Of a stretch of DNA of 61,781 bases, positions 35,570 to 44,026 are shown one piece after another. Source of the stretch: DASPRG01 sp963796125 (GTDB lineage Bacteria > Nitrospirota > Thermodesulfovibrionia > Thermodesulfovibrionales > SM23-35); assembly GCA_963796125.1 (NCBI GenBank), contig CAWCKM010000041.1, positions 1-61,781 of the forward strand, read 5' to 3'. The notes beneath the pieces are model-generated. The model did no database searches. It saw nothing but the letters and a program-made list of their open reading frames with translations, and had not been told where the DNA came from. Each line of letters starts with the position of its first letter. The first letter of the stretch is position 1. The position numbers and the translations under genes were made by a program.

Positions 35570-35953
35570 TTGAATATGGAAGACAATGATGGAATCTTAA
35601 AAATATGGGCTTCCTTGCCAAAGGATATACAGGAAGCCTTAAAAAAATCAGTAGAAGAATCGTCTGCAGTAACCGAAGAGCAATTTATCGCAGAAATAAT
35701 GATAGGTGAATGTCCTCACTGTGGAAGCAAGAACACAAAAGATTGTGAAGAAATGGAGGGAATAGAAGATTTTACTGTTGGACTTTGCATGAATTGCGGC
35801 TTTTTATGGTGTTCTGAATGTGGTAGATCTTTATTTCAGAACATACGTTGTAAGCACTGGGAAATATGTGATAAATGTGACGAAGCAGATGAAATGGGAA
35901 TGTGTGAAGTTGATCCGATAGAATGTGAAAAACTTAATAAAGAACTTGCCTAA
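35570..35953 (+). CDS. Zinc-ribbon protein, unknown function
   Basis: A 127-residue protein. The N-terminal helix (ILKIWASLPKDIQEALKK) is followed by cysteine pairs ECPHCGSKNTKDC, LCMNCGFLWCSECGRS and CKHWEICDKC, so at least two zinc sites. The C-terminus is acidic. A protein of this type may bind nucleic acid or a partner protein; no family is certain. The start is TTG (35570) or the ATG two codons later; GAAGAGGG lies upstream. Confidence 0.65.
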   Translation: MNMEDNDGILKIWASLPKDIQEALKKSVEESSAVTEEQFIAEIMIGECPHCGSKNTKDCEEMEGIEDFTVGLCMNCGFLWCSECGRSLFQNIRCKHWEICDKCDEADEMGMCEVDPIECEKLNKELA

Positions 35954-36046
35954 ACAATCTTTACGTGTCGTGTTCCACCACAAGTCAATGATATGAGAAA
36001 ATTATTGTCTGAGCAATTAAAATTCTGTTTTGGGATATTATTCAGT

Positions 36047-36277
36047 TTAATCCAATATTTCAAGAACACAACGCTTTTCAAGCTTAGCACCTGCAGCACT
36101 CAGTATTGTTCTCATTGCTCGCGCTGTATTCCCCTGCTTTCCGATAACCTTTCCAATATCACTTGTAGCAACACGCAATTCAAAAATAGCCGTTCTTTCT
36201 CCGTCTACCTCGGCCACTACAACCTCCTCCGGCTTATCTACCAGAGACTTCGCCATTAGTTCAACAAGTGCTTTCAT
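36047..36277 (-). CDS. khpA: KH-domain RNA-binding protein KhpA
   Basis: A 76-residue single KH domain (type II): VVAEVDGERTAIFELRVATSDIGKVIGKQGNTARAMRTIL, with the GxxG loop in GKQG. It binds RNA, often with KhpB/Jag. GGAGGT lies directly upstream of the ATG. In many bacteria it sits near rpsP, but here its neighbours are unrelated. Confidence 0.93.
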   Translation of the reverse strand: MKALVELMAKSLVDKPEEVVVAEVDGERTAIFELRVATSDIGKVIGKQGNTARAMRTILSAAGAKLEKRCVLEILD

Positions 36278-36279
36278 AT

Positions 36280-36603
36280 CTACCTCCGTAAACAGTCGGG
36301 TTGTTTATTGTCTGTCTTTGCTTCTGGTTCTACACCACCACAATACCTTTTTAAAAAATCTTCTTCGCTCATCTTATGTCCAGAACAAAAACCAGAAACG
36401 TCCATCCTATCACATCTCAATGTTTGATAGTGTCCATTAAATCTTACAACTTGAGAATGAAACATCATGCTGTTACAGCCTCCATGATTTACATAACGGA
36501 CATGGGGCAGGATGATAGATTTACCTACACGATATGATTTCATATACTTTTTAAACTTATACGTGCATTGTTTTGCATGACCGGTCAAAAAGTGCTTCCT
36601 CAA
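36280..36603 (-). CDS. Hypothetical cysteine-containing protein
   Basis: Up to 107 residues from a TTG at 36603; the internal ATG (MKSYRVGKSIIL) gives a shorter option of 87. Cys/His residues are spaced along the protein (VNHGGCNSMM, LRCDRMDVSGFCSGHKM, RYCGG), which suggests a metal site. The stop is two bases before khpA's start on the same strand. No family recognised. Confidence 0.5.
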   Translation of the reverse strand: MRKHFLTGHAKQCTYKFKKYMKSYRVGKSIILPHVRYVNHGGCNSMMFHSQVVRFNGHYQTLRCDRMDVSGFCSGHKMSEEDFLKRYCGGVEPEAKTDNKQPDCLRR

Positions 36604-36848
36604 ATATGAAAAATTAAATGCTTGTTAATCGGGGATACTGCTAAAAGGTGAGCATTACAAAATAAAAACTATTTATCAGTTTCCCTGTTTGACTGTTTAC
36701 TCTCTTTTTCTGTTACTTATCATAACACATTATCTTATCTTTATTTTGTGGAGAACTAAACCGCTTTGGCTTACAATGAAAAAACGATATCCTTCCCATA
36801 TATTGCAGTGAGGTGTAAACTTATTGAATAGAATTACAGGAGGTGAAT

Positions 36849-37412
36849 ATGAACACAAAAATATCAATTCTTGGGTTTGCAGGAAGTTTAAGGAAGGAAT
36901 CTTACAACAAGGCAATCTTGCAGGCTGCAGCAGGTTTGGTTCCGGATAATGCAGAACTAAGTATATTTGATCTTGAAGGCATTCCACCTTTTAATCAGGA
37001 TCTCGAAAAAGTGCCGCCGGAAAAAGTTAAGGACTTTAAAACAAAGATAAGGACTGCAGATGCCATTTTGATTTCCACACCTGAATATAATTATTCTGTT
37101 CCCGGAGTTCTCAAGAACTCTATTGACTGGGCGTCAAGACCATACGGAGACAATGTTTTAGAGGGCAAGCCAGTCGCCATTATGGGGGCCTCTATAGGCA
37201 TGATAGGTACTGCAAGAGCCCAATATCATTTACGTCAATGCTTTGTTTTTTTGAACATGTATCCTCTGAACCGTCCAGAGGTCATGGTACCTTTTGCTCA
37301 TGAAAAGATAGATAAAGGCGGTACGGTTATAGATTCAAAGACATTAGAAAAAATAAGAGAGCTCTTAGACAGTCTTGTCGATTGGACTTTGTTTCTAAAG
37401 ACTCGTGTTTAA
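36849..37412 (+). CDS. NADPH-dependent FMN reductase family protein
   Basis: Flavodoxin-like fold, 187 residues. FMN-phosphate loop GFAGSLRKESYNK, then the flavin-binding motif STPEYNYSVPGVLKNSIDWASRP, and GASIGMIGTARAQYHLRQ. Members reduce FMN, quinones or chromate/azo compounds; the physiological substrate cannot be told. GGAGGT lies 6 bases before the ATG, which decides this start over the upstream GTG. Confidence 0.9.
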   Translation: MNTKISILGFAGSLRKESYNKAILQAAAGLVPDNAELSIFDLEGIPPFNQDLEKVPPEKVKDFKTKIRTADAILISTPEYNYSVPGVLKNSIDWASRPYGDNVLEGKPVAIMGASIGMIGTARAQYHLRQCFVFLNMYPLNRPEVMVPFAHEKIDKGGTVIDSKTLEKIRELLDSLVDWTLFLKTRV

Positions 37413-37670
37413 AGAAATAGACTTTTTGTTGATGAAGTACAGGAAGCATTCCACAGAGCTATAAAATTAGTTTCATTGATAAAAGAGAAGTTCTAACTTG
37501 TTCCCTCATATACAGATCATAACGAGCTTTGCCGACGAAGAAATCTCCCCACACTATGCCTTCCATAATTTGTGTCATTGCGGATAGATTATCGGCTGGA
37601 ATATACATTAATTGAGTAAATAATTTACGATTTTGAGAGAACTAATACATTGATTATTCAGAGGTAATGG

Positions 37671-37756
37671 TGGTGCCGAAGGCGGGATTTGAACCCGCAC
37701 GGGTTACCCCACACGCCCCTCAAACGTGCGTGTCTACCAGGTTCCACCACTTCGGC
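37671..37756 (-). tRNA. tRNA-Leu (anticodon GAG)
   Basis: Read on the minus strand: acceptor GCCGAAG pairs with CTTCGGC, D-arm GTGGAAC-CTGGTAGACAC, anticodon stem CACGT/GCGTG with loop TTGAGGG (anticodon GAG), a long variable arm (TGGGGTAACCC), T-arm GGTTCAAATCC and encoded CCA. The class II layout fits leucine. Confidence 0.95.
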
Positions 37757-37827
37757 TCTGTTAATATTACTATAAAATTCTGAGGGTTTTCAAACTAAAG
37801 GGAAAAGGTTAAGGTACTTATCTTTAA

Positions 37828-37868
37828 TAATCCCCCCACTCCCCCTTTATAAAAGGAGGATATCGAAA
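37828..37868. repeat. C/G-rich palindromic element (intergenic copy)
   Basis: AATAATCCCCCCACTCCCCC-TTTATAAAAGGAGGATATCG: left arm complete, right arm decayed. It lies between tRNA-Leu and the PpiD-like gene. Confidence 0.6.
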
Positions 37869-37907
37869 GAGCTTTTAGAAAAGGGGATTGAAAAGAATTG
37901 GTTCTAA

Positions 37908-38579
37908 CTACGAAATAAGCTTTGTATCAATCTTGATTTTTATATCCCTCTTAAGACCCTCGACGTAAGACCTCAGTGCCTTTTCCTTTTTTTCACTTGA
38001 CATGGCCTCACGGAGCATGTTCATTGACTTCTCATCACCTGACAGCTTTTGGATGTTAGCACTCATTTCAGGCACATCAACTGAAAGTTCTATAAGATGC
38101 CTCATTTTATTTAAGGTGAGTTCCTGACGCTTTGCATTTTCATATTCTTCCACAGTAATTCTCATCAGCTTCAGTCTATTAACATATATATTCTTGTCGA
38201 AAACTCCATTCCTCATAAAACCCGGCTCATGAGTTATCGCTTCCTGAAGTTCTGCGTCACTTATCCTGATCCCTTCTTTTTTTGCAGCGATGAGAAGTAC
38301 CTGTTCCTGTATCATGGAATCAAGAACCTTTTCCTTCAGGTTCAGTTTCTTCTCCATCTCCTCGTTAAATTTTTCCTTATATATCTCTCTGTAAAAGCGA
38401 TTAACATTCTCATAACTTCGCCAATATTCCTCAGCGGTTATCTTGTGTTTCCCAACTTCTGCCACAATATCACCGCCTGTTTTATCTACAGTTCCTATGC
38501 CCCAGAAAAGAAAAGAGAGGATTACGATGAAGAAAAGGACATAAAAATATTTTGCATGTTGCCGCATCACCTTGAGCAT
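37908..38579 (-). CDS. Membrane-anchored SurA/PpiD-like chaperone without PPIase domain
   Basis: N-terminal transmembrane helix (YFYVLFFIVILSFLFWGIG, residues 11-29) followed by a SurA_N-type domain: GDIVAEVGKHKITAEEYWRSYEN and LDSMIQEQVLLIAAKKEGIRISDAELQEAI, then FDKNIYVNRLKLMRITVEEYEN. This is the PpiD architecture, but it ends where the parvulin domain would follow. It probably handles outer-membrane or secreted proteins at the inner membrane. The nudix gene is directly upstream on the same strand (4 bp). Confidence 0.8.
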   Translation of the reverse strand: MLKVMRQHAKYFYVLFFIVILSFLFWGIGTVDKTGGDIVAEVGKHKITAEEYWRSYENVNRFYREIYKEKFNEEMEKKLNLKEKVLDSMIQEQVLLIAAKKEGIRISDAELQEAITHEPGFMRNGVFDKNIYVNRLKLMRITVEEYENAKRQELTLNKMRHLIELSVDVPEMSANIQKLSGDEKSMNMLREAMSSEKKEKALRSYVEGLKRDIKIKIDTKLIS

Positions 38580-38583
38580 CTAC

Positions 38584-38991
38584 CTAATACCTCCTTGAAA
38601 AATAATCGTTCAATATCTCTTTGTGGTCAAAAGCTATCTTATCGGGAAGTGCCTCCTTCTGAAACACACCAGTCTCTTTTGCATCATCTCCAGCAATGGC
38701 AGTGCCCTGCGCTTTTGCTACATAAACTGTTGTGATTGTATGATGTCTGGGGTCCCTCCGTGGATCGGAATATGTGTGGAACTGCCTGATCAGCTCAATA
38801 TCAAGCCCGGTCTCCTCTTTTGCCTCACGTGCAGCAGCATACTCAAGGGTTTCACCATAGTCCACAAATCCACCAGGAAGTGCCCATCCATCAGGAGGAT
38901 TTTTTCTTTTTATAAGAACGACCCCTCCTTTTAATTCTATGATTATGTCAACTGTGGGAATTGGATTTTTGTGGTTACTGCTAAGTTTCAA
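38584..38991 (-). CDS. NUDIX hydrolase
   Basis: A 135-residue protein with a complete nudix box: GGFVDYGETLEYAAAREAKEETGLD (G-x5-E-x7-R-E-x-x-E-E-x-G). The flanking ALPGGF, YSDPRRDPRHHTITTVYVA and LPDKIAFDHKEIL are found in ADP-ribose pyrophosphatase-like members. The actual diphosphate substrate is not known. It overlaps the hfq end by 11 bases. Confidence 0.92.
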   Translation of the reverse strand: MKLSSNHKNPIPTVDIIIELKGGVVLIKRKNPPDGWALPGGFVDYGETLEYAAAREAKEETGLDIELIRQFHTYSDPRRDPRHHTITTVYVAKAQGTAIAGDDAKETGVFQKEALPDKIAFDHKEILNDYFSRRY

Positions 38992-39214
38992 ATCTGACCT
39001 CTATATTTTTCTCCGGCACTATTGTTGATACCGCATGTTTATAAATGAGAGATTGGGTGTTCTCCTCAAGAAGGATTACAAAGTTATCGAAACTTTTAAT
39101 CACACCTCTCAATCTCACCCCATTTGTAAGATAGACAACAACAAGCGTTTTATCCTTCCTGAGTTGATTCAGGTAATTATCCTGAAGGCTCTGGCCCCTC
39201 ACATTATTGCCCAT
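38981..39214 (-). CDS. hfq: RNA chaperone Hfq
   Basis: Sm-like hexameric RNA chaperone. QDNYLNQLRKDKTLVVVYLTNGVRLRGVI (Sm1) and LIYKHAVSTIVP (Sm2; the YKHA motif) are canonical. I start at 39214 (MGNNVRGQ), which has AAAGGAGAACTCC upstream; 18 codons more to the left are open but not conserved. It lies downstream of miaA, matching the widespread miaA-hfq order. The protein is short (~77 residues) with no long C-terminal tail. Confidence 0.95.
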   Translation of the reverse strand: MGNNVRGQSLQDNYLNQLRKDKTLVVVYLTNGVRLRGVIKSFDNFVILLEENTQSLIYKHAVSTIVPEKNIEVRFET

Positions 39215-39267
39215 GGAGTTCTCCTTTAATTTTTCTACTACCATAAAGTATTTTACGCAATATTGCA

Positions 39268-39312
39268 ACCACCTCCTCCCCTTTCTTCTCCTCCTTGGCA
39301 GGGAGGGTAGGG
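39268..39312. repeat. Degenerate C/G-rich palindromic element between hfq and miaA
   Basis: CCTCCTCCCCTTTCTTCTCCTCC-TTGGCA-GGGAGGGTAGGGGAG: same design as the other copies with substituted arms. A related sequence occurs at 40560-40606 (CCTTCCCTTACTCCTCCTTACC then AGGGAAGGAAATAAAGG). Confidence 0.5.
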
Positions 39313-39344
39313 GAGAGATAACATGAAATAGAAAATTAAAAAAA

Positions 39345-40326
39345 TCAATGTTTCAAAACGTTGCTGAGCACATCTGAAATGAGATTGAAGATTATGCCAT
39401 TATCATAGATGCCTGTTATATCAATCCAGTAAATACCCTCCTCCTTTTTGAACCATGTAAATTGTCTTTTCGCATATCTTTTAGAGCCCCTTTTAATAAG
39501 TCTGACAGCTTCTTCCAAGGTAATCTCCCCTTCAAGATAGAGGGCAATGTCCTTATAGCCGATGGCCTGCATTGAAGGTAAGGGTAAATCGACGGCTCTT
39601 TTTTCCCCTGCTTTCCCGCTTCCCTGTTTCTCCTTATCCTCTATTAAATGTACTACCCTTCTTAACTTCCTCAACCATCCCTTCCCTTACCATATTGTCA
39701 ACCCGTGCTTCTATCATTCGATAAAGTTCTTTCCTATCTCTCGATAAACCTATCTTGATAAATTCATAAGGGAGGGGTTTTGTCATTCTTCTCTGCATTT
39801 CTGACATGGTAGAAGTAGCCTTTGAACAGACTTCAATAGCCCTTATAATTCTGCGAGTATCGTTAGGGCTTATCCTCTGTGAGGCCTCCCGGTCGAGGTC
39901 TTTCAACAACTGGTACAGGGACCCCTTTTCTTCCTTTTCCATGGATAAGAGTTCTTCCCTTAATGACCAGTCAGCAGAAGGACCACTGAAGATCCCCCTT
40001 GTCATTGCCTTAATGTAAAGACCCGTGCCACCAACAACTATCGGTATTTTCCTCTTGCTGTGAAGTTTCCCTATGAGAGGCGCAACCGCATCGATATATT
40101 TACCTGTGCTGTATGACTCCCACGGGTCAACAATATCAATCATGTGATGTTTTACCAGAGTCCTTTCTTCAACTGTCGGCTTTGCAGTACCGATATCCAT
40201 GTGCCTGTAAATTTGCATCGAGTCTGCACTGATTACCTCTGTATCAAGGGACTTGGCAAGAAGGAGCGAGGCGCCGGATTTCCCAACCCCTGTCGGCCCG
40301 AGGAGGATTATTACTTTGTCAGTCAT
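39345..40326 (-). CDS. miaA: tRNA dimethylallyltransferase MiaA, one frame break
   Basis: Prenylates A37 of UNN-decoding tRNAs. P-loop ILLGPTGVGKSGASLLLA, then EVISADSMQIYRHMDIGTAKPT, HHMIDIVDP, VVGGTGLYIKAM and NDTRRIIRAIEV. The first frame ends at 39634 after MVEEVKKGSTFNRG; the family C-terminus (LPSMQAIGYKDIALYLEGEITLEEAVRLIKRGSKRYAKRQFTWF) follows in another frame to 39345. An indel near 39650 splits one gene. Just before the C-terminal part is a low-complexity KEKQGSGKAGEKRA segment that ordinary MiaA lacks. Confidence 0.85.
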
Positions 40327-40396
40327 TCTTTTCCGGAACTCCTTTAGTCGGAAATACTTTATTTTTCAAGCTTCTGACAATTTAGGCGCAGAGACT

Positions 40397-40512
40397 TGTT
40401 ATGCTGAATTTATTTCAGCATCTCGTATTTTCAATACATGAGAACTGCAAGAGATCCTGAAACTCGGAACGAGTCTCCGTCGGTGAGTCGCTCCGACGAG
40501 TTCAGGATGACA
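40397..40512. repeat. Long palindromic repeat (TGCTGAA...TTCAGGATGACA type)
   Basis: Left: TTATGCTGAATTTATTTCAG-CATCTCG; right: GAGATCCTGAAACTC...GAGTTCAGGATGACAA. The ends are inverted relative to each other, with internal sub-palindromes around GGAACGAGTC and CGGTGAGTCGCTCCGACG. It sits between miaA (minus) and the next plus-strand operon, in a 400-bp gene-free stretch. MITE-like repeats of this form are common in related genomes. Confidence 0.7.
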
Positions 40513-40626
40513 ATTATCAGGCACTTTTTTCTTGAAAAAGGCGTTTTTCATATTCATTATAACCTTCCCTTACTCCTCCTTACCAGGGAAGGAAATAAAG
40601 GTGAGGCTATAAAATTATCACCTAAA

Positions 40627-40656
40627 TTGAGTTTTCTAAAATTGATAGTGTAAAAT
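40627..40656 (+). promoter_or_regulatory. Candidate promoter of the ccsB-hemA-hemC operon
   Basis: TTGAGT at 40627-40632, 18 bases, TAAAAT at 40651-40656. The first gene starts at 40733. Confidence 0.4.
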
Positions 40657-40732
40657 GTTTGTATATACTTGAATTTTCAGTGTTCTCTATGGACTGAATA
40701 TAAGGTGACCGATAACGAGAGGAATCGACAAA

Positions 40733-40918
40733 GTGGAATCTACAAACGTAAACGATAAAGTGGTCGAAGAGATCAAGGAAAAAGCTACCGGCGGTAAACT
40801 CCCCTGTGCTACTGCGAGACAAATTGCAGAGAAGCTTGGCGTTTCCTATAGAGATGTTGGAAAGGCTGCTGATATGCTCCACGTGAAAATTACCGGCTGC
40901 CAGCTCGGCTGCTTCTGA
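40733..40918 (+). CDS. Small wHTH-like protein with a C-terminal GCQLGCF motif
   Basis: 61 residues from a GTG start. The middle reads as a helix-turn-helix (ATARQIAEKLGVSYRDVGKAADML), preceded by a cysteine (KLPCATA) and followed by the terminal GCQLGCF. Three cysteines in so short a protein suggest a metal or redox site controlling DNA binding. It overlaps the ccsB start by one base, so it heads the cytochrome/heme operon and could sense heme, iron or redox state. No family name is certain. Confidence 0.65.
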   Translation: MESTNVNDKVVEEIKEKATGGKLPCATARQIAEKLGVSYRDVGKAADMLHVKITGCQLGCF

Positions 40919-41748
40919 TGGGGACAGTCCTATTTGAATTAGCTCTGATTTTTTATTTTGCTGCAACAATCGTAAGCATCATAGATCTCTTTAAAGAAAA
41001 GAAAATCATATCATACCTTATGTTTTCACTCGCCGGCGTAGGTTTTGTCCTCCATACGGCAAACATCATACAGCGTTATGTTGTTGCAGGTCATATCCCC
41101 ATAACTAATTTCCACGAGTCGACATCTTTCTTTTCCTGGAGCATTGTCCTCATCTTTTTCGTTCTGCAGTTCAGGTATAAAGTATCCATCCTGTGTTCCT
41201 TTGTAATGCCCATTGTATTTGTCCTTATGCTGTCATCGTCAATGCTGCCACAAGAGATAAAACCACTGAGCCCTGTGCTTCAGAGTTACTGGCTTACCAT
41301 TCATACTATCGTTGCCTTTCTCGGTAACGCTGCGTTTGCACTCGCCTTTGGGGTAGGAATTATGTATCTTGTCCAGGAACACTATGTAAAATCCAAACAC
41401 CTTGGAGGTATTTTCGGAAGGTTACCGAGCCTCCAGACCCTCGATGCATTGAATTATAAACTCATAACCCTTGGATTCCCCCTTCTGACATTTGCAATCA
41501 TCTCTGGTTCCCTATGGGCTGAGAGCGCCTGGGGAAGCTATTGGAGATGGGACCCGAGGGAGGTCTGGTCGCTTACAACGTGGTTTATTTACGCCATCAT
41601 TCTCCATGCCCGGCTCATTGCAGGGTGGCGGGGGAAAAGGGCAGCTATATTATCTATCGTAGGATTTCTCATAATTCTTATTACCTTTTTTGGCATTAAC
41701 TTACTCGAAAAAGGCATCCATCAAGGTTCTTTCACTGCATTGTTATGA
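40918..41748 (+). CDS. ccsB: Cytochrome c biogenesis protein CcsB/CcsA-type (HemX-like)
   Basis: Integral membrane protein with about eight helices. The heme-handling tryptophan-rich motif is WGSYWRWDPREVWSLTTWFIYAIILHAR (WGxxWxWDxxE). Histidines in the neighbouring loops (LHTANIIQRY, TIHTIVAF) are candidate heme ligands. It belongs to the CcmC/CcsA family that delivers heme to apocytochromes in system II; in many Nitrospirota and Firmicutes a homologue (HemX) sits before hemA, as here. It overlaps the small wHTH gene and hemA. Confidence 0.9.
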   Translation: MGTVLFELALIFYFAATIVSIIDLFKEKKIISYLMFSLAGVGFVLHTANIIQRYVVAGHIPITNFHESTSFFSWSIVLIFFVLQFRYKVSILCSFVMPIVFVLMLSSSMLPQEIKPLSPVLQSYWLTIHTIVAFLGNAAFALAFGVGIMYLVQEHYVKSKHLGGIFGRLPSLQTLDALNYKLITLGFPLLTFAIISGSLWAESAWGSYWRWDPREVWSLTTWFIYAIILHARLIAGWRGKRAAILSIVGFLIILITFFGINLLEKGIHQGSFTALL

Positions 41749-43022
41749 AAATCTTTGTAGCAGGACTCAACCATAATACTGCTGATGTTGAAGTCAGGGA
41801 GAAGGTGGCCTTCAATGGATCCAGTCTCGAGGAGGGACTCAGAAGGTTCAGAGAACTCCCGGAGATTGAAGAGGCCATGATTCTTTCTACCTGTAACAGG
41901 GTAGAACTCTATGCACATGTAAATGATACACAGAAGGCATCTGAATCCGTAAAGGACTTCCTGTCAGAATTTCACCATATAAACAGGGCTTTGTTGGATA
42001 AAGCCATCTATACTCATGATGGTGTGGATGCGATAAGGCATATCTTCCGGGTTGCTTCAAGCCTCGACTCAATGGTTGTCGGTGAACCTCAAATTTTGGG
42101 ACAGTTGAAAGAAGCCTTTGAAAAGGCCCTTGAGAAAAAGACAACAGGAATCCTTCTCAACAGGCTCATGAAAAAAGCTATCTCTGTTGCAAAAAGGGTA
42201 AGGAGCGAAACAAAAATAGCCGAGAACGCTGTCTCAATAAGTTTCGCTGCTGTCGAGCTCGCAAAAAAGATATTCGCTGACCTTTCCGGGAGGGTATTCA
42301 TGCTCCTGGGTGCAGGAGAGATGGCAGAACTTGCAGCAAGGCATCTCATGAGCAACGGAGTGAAGGAAGTTATTGTCGCAAACAGGAGCTTTGAGAGGGC
42401 CTGTGATCTCTCAAAAGAATTCAATGGCAGACCAGTGAAGTTAGAAGAGTTTCTTAGAGAAATGGCGCACGCTGACATCGTTATCTGTTCAACAGGCGCA
42501 CCAAACTATATTTTGATGAAAGATCAGATGCAAAAGGTAATGAAAGAGAGGAAACAAAAACCTGTCTTCCTCATTGATATCTCTGTTCCCCGAAACATTG
42601 ACCCACAGATAAACGATCTGGACAATGTCTATCTTTACAATATTGATGACCTTCAGGGGATTGTTGATGCAAATATGTTCGAAAGGAAGAAAGAGGCAGA
42701 GAAGGCGGAAAAGATTATAGAAGAGGAGATCGAACCTTTTCTCAAATGGCTCTCTTCTCTCGATTCTGTGCCAACCATTGTTGCTTTGAGGGAGAAAGCT
42801 GAGGAGATCAAGAAAGAAGAGTTTGAGAAGCTCATGAACAGGTTCCCTGAACTGGAGGACAAACAGAAGAAGGCTATCGAATGTATGGCCTCCGCAATTA
42901 TCAATAAGCTCATCCATCCACCGACAAAAGCCCTCAAAGAAGACCCTGAGGATAAAGACCTCCTGATAGCAATCATTAAAAAACTCTACGGGATTAATGG
43001 TGAAGAGAAAAAAGATAAATAA
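41745..43022 (+). CDS. hemA: Glutamyl-tRNA reductase
   Basis: First step of C5 heme synthesis. AILSTCNRVELY-type motif (MILSTCNRVELYAH) with the catalytic Cys, then DSMVVGEPQILGQLKEAFEKA, VGAG-like LLGAGEMAELAARHL in the NADPH domain, VIVANRSFERA and DISVPRNIDP. The C-terminal helical dimerisation domain follows. 425 residues, full length. The ATG overlaps the ccsB stop (ATGA). Confidence 0.97.
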   Translation: MKIFVAGLNHNTADVEVREKVAFNGSSLEEGLRRFRELPEIEEAMILSTCNRVELYAHVNDTQKASESVKDFLSEFHHINRALLDKAIYTHDGVDAIRHIFRVASSLDSMVVGEPQILGQLKEAFEKALEKKTTGILLNRLMKKAISVAKRVRSETKIAENAVSISFAAVELAKKIFADLSGRVFMLLGAGEMAELAARHLMSNGVKEVIVANRSFERACDLSKEFNGRPVKLEEFLREMAHADIVICSTGAPNYILMKDQMQKVMKERKQKPVFLIDISVPRNIDPQINDLDNVYLYNIDDLQGIVDANMFERKKEAEKAEKIIEEEIEPFLKWLSSLDSVPTIVALREKAEEIKKEEFEKLMNRFPELEDKQKKAIECMASAIINKLIHPPTKALKEDPEDKDLLIAIIKKLYGINGEEKKDK

Positions 43023-43996
43023 GATACATATCGGGACCCGTGGAAGCAAACTTGCCCTCTGGCAGGCAGAATGGGTAAAAGCAGAGATCCAGATGATAGA
43101 TCCAGGGATCGATGTCAGACTCATTAAAATAAAAACAACGGGAGACATGATTCTGGATGTTCCACTTGCACAGGTGGGCGGCAAGGGGCTTTTCGTAAAA
43201 GAAATCGAGGAGTCTATCCTCCGTAATGATGTTGATATAGCAGTCCACAGCATGAAAGATGTTCCTACCGACTTTCCGGCGGGTCTCCATTTATCAGCGA
43301 TCTGTGAAAGGGAAGACCCAAGAGATGCCTTTATTTCTCAAGTTCAAAGTTCAAAGTTCAAAGTTCAAAGTTTTAAAGACTTGCCGACAGGAGCACACTT
43401 AGGCACGAGCAGTTTCAGGACGATTCATGTCAGCTTCTGAACATCGAGGCCCGATCTGCAGATTGCTGCAATTGAGGGGAAATCTTGACACGAGGTTAAG
43501 AAAACTTGATGAAGGACAGTTTGATGCCATAATCCTCGCTGCAGCAGGCGTAAAAAGACTAGGACTGCAAAACAGGATAACAGAGATACTGCCTTTTGAG
43601 GTAAGCCTTCCCGCTATTGGTCAGGGCGCTATCGGAATAGAGTGCAGGGCTGACGATGAGATCATCAATAAAATAGTCGGTGCATTGAATCATAAAGAGA
43701 CATCTATAGCTGTGAGAGCAGAGAGAGCTTTTCTCAGGAAGCTCGAAGGAGGCTGTCAGGTCCCAATCGCTGCGTATGCGAGAATCGAGCATAGAGCAGA
43801 GGGCAAAGAGCAAAGAGCACAAAAAGACTCGCTACTCGTTATGGATGGTCTTGTTGGTAGTGTTGATGGAAAAAGGCTTGTAAAAGGTCATATAGAAGGA
43901 AGGCCTGAAGACTATGAATCCCTCGGTATCAGGTTAGCGGAAGATCTCCTTTCGAGGGGAGCCCAGGAGATTCTCGCAGAGGTTTATAACAGATAA
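42997..43996 (+). CDS. hemC: Hydroxymethylbilane synthase (porphobilinogen deaminase), frame-broken
   Basis: Polymerises four porphobilinogen units. N-terminal blocks: IGTRGSKLALWQAEWVKAEI, KGLFVKEIEESILRNDVDIAVHSMKDVPTDFP. Between 43415 and 43470 the sequence moves through several frames (GTSSFR, QLLNIEAR, DLQIAAI, RGNLDTRLRKLDEGQFDAIILAAAG), each fragment matching the family in order, so a cluster of indels is likely. The cofactor cysteine is in KLEGGCQVPIAAYA. Two heptamer repeat tracts (about 43336 and 43786) are translated in frame as KVQSSKFK-type and EHRAEGKEQRAQKD segments, both outside conserved blocks. The start overlaps hemA by 26 bases. Confidence 0.85.
43336..43376. repeat. GTTCAAA heptamer array inside hemC
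   Basis: Tandem copies of AGTTCAA/AGTTCAAA (CAAGTTC AAAGTTC AAAGTTC AAAGTTC AAAGTTT) in coding sequence, translated as SQVQSSKFKVQSF. No complementary arm is seen. Confidence 0.75.
43786..43828. repeat. AGAGCAA heptamer array inside hemC
   Basis: AGAGCAT AGAGCAG AGGGCAA AGAGCAA AGAGCAC in 7-bp phase; the same heptamer type as the plsC 3' end. It is translated without a stop. Confidence 0.7.
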
Positions 43997-44026
43997 AAAG
44001 CTGCACGTATTTCTGTGCTCGGAAGG

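Noticed and set aside
37413..37500. Short open stretch after the FMN reductase reading VDEVQEAFHRAIKLV
   Set aside because: No start codon and no continuing frame; at most a gene remnant.
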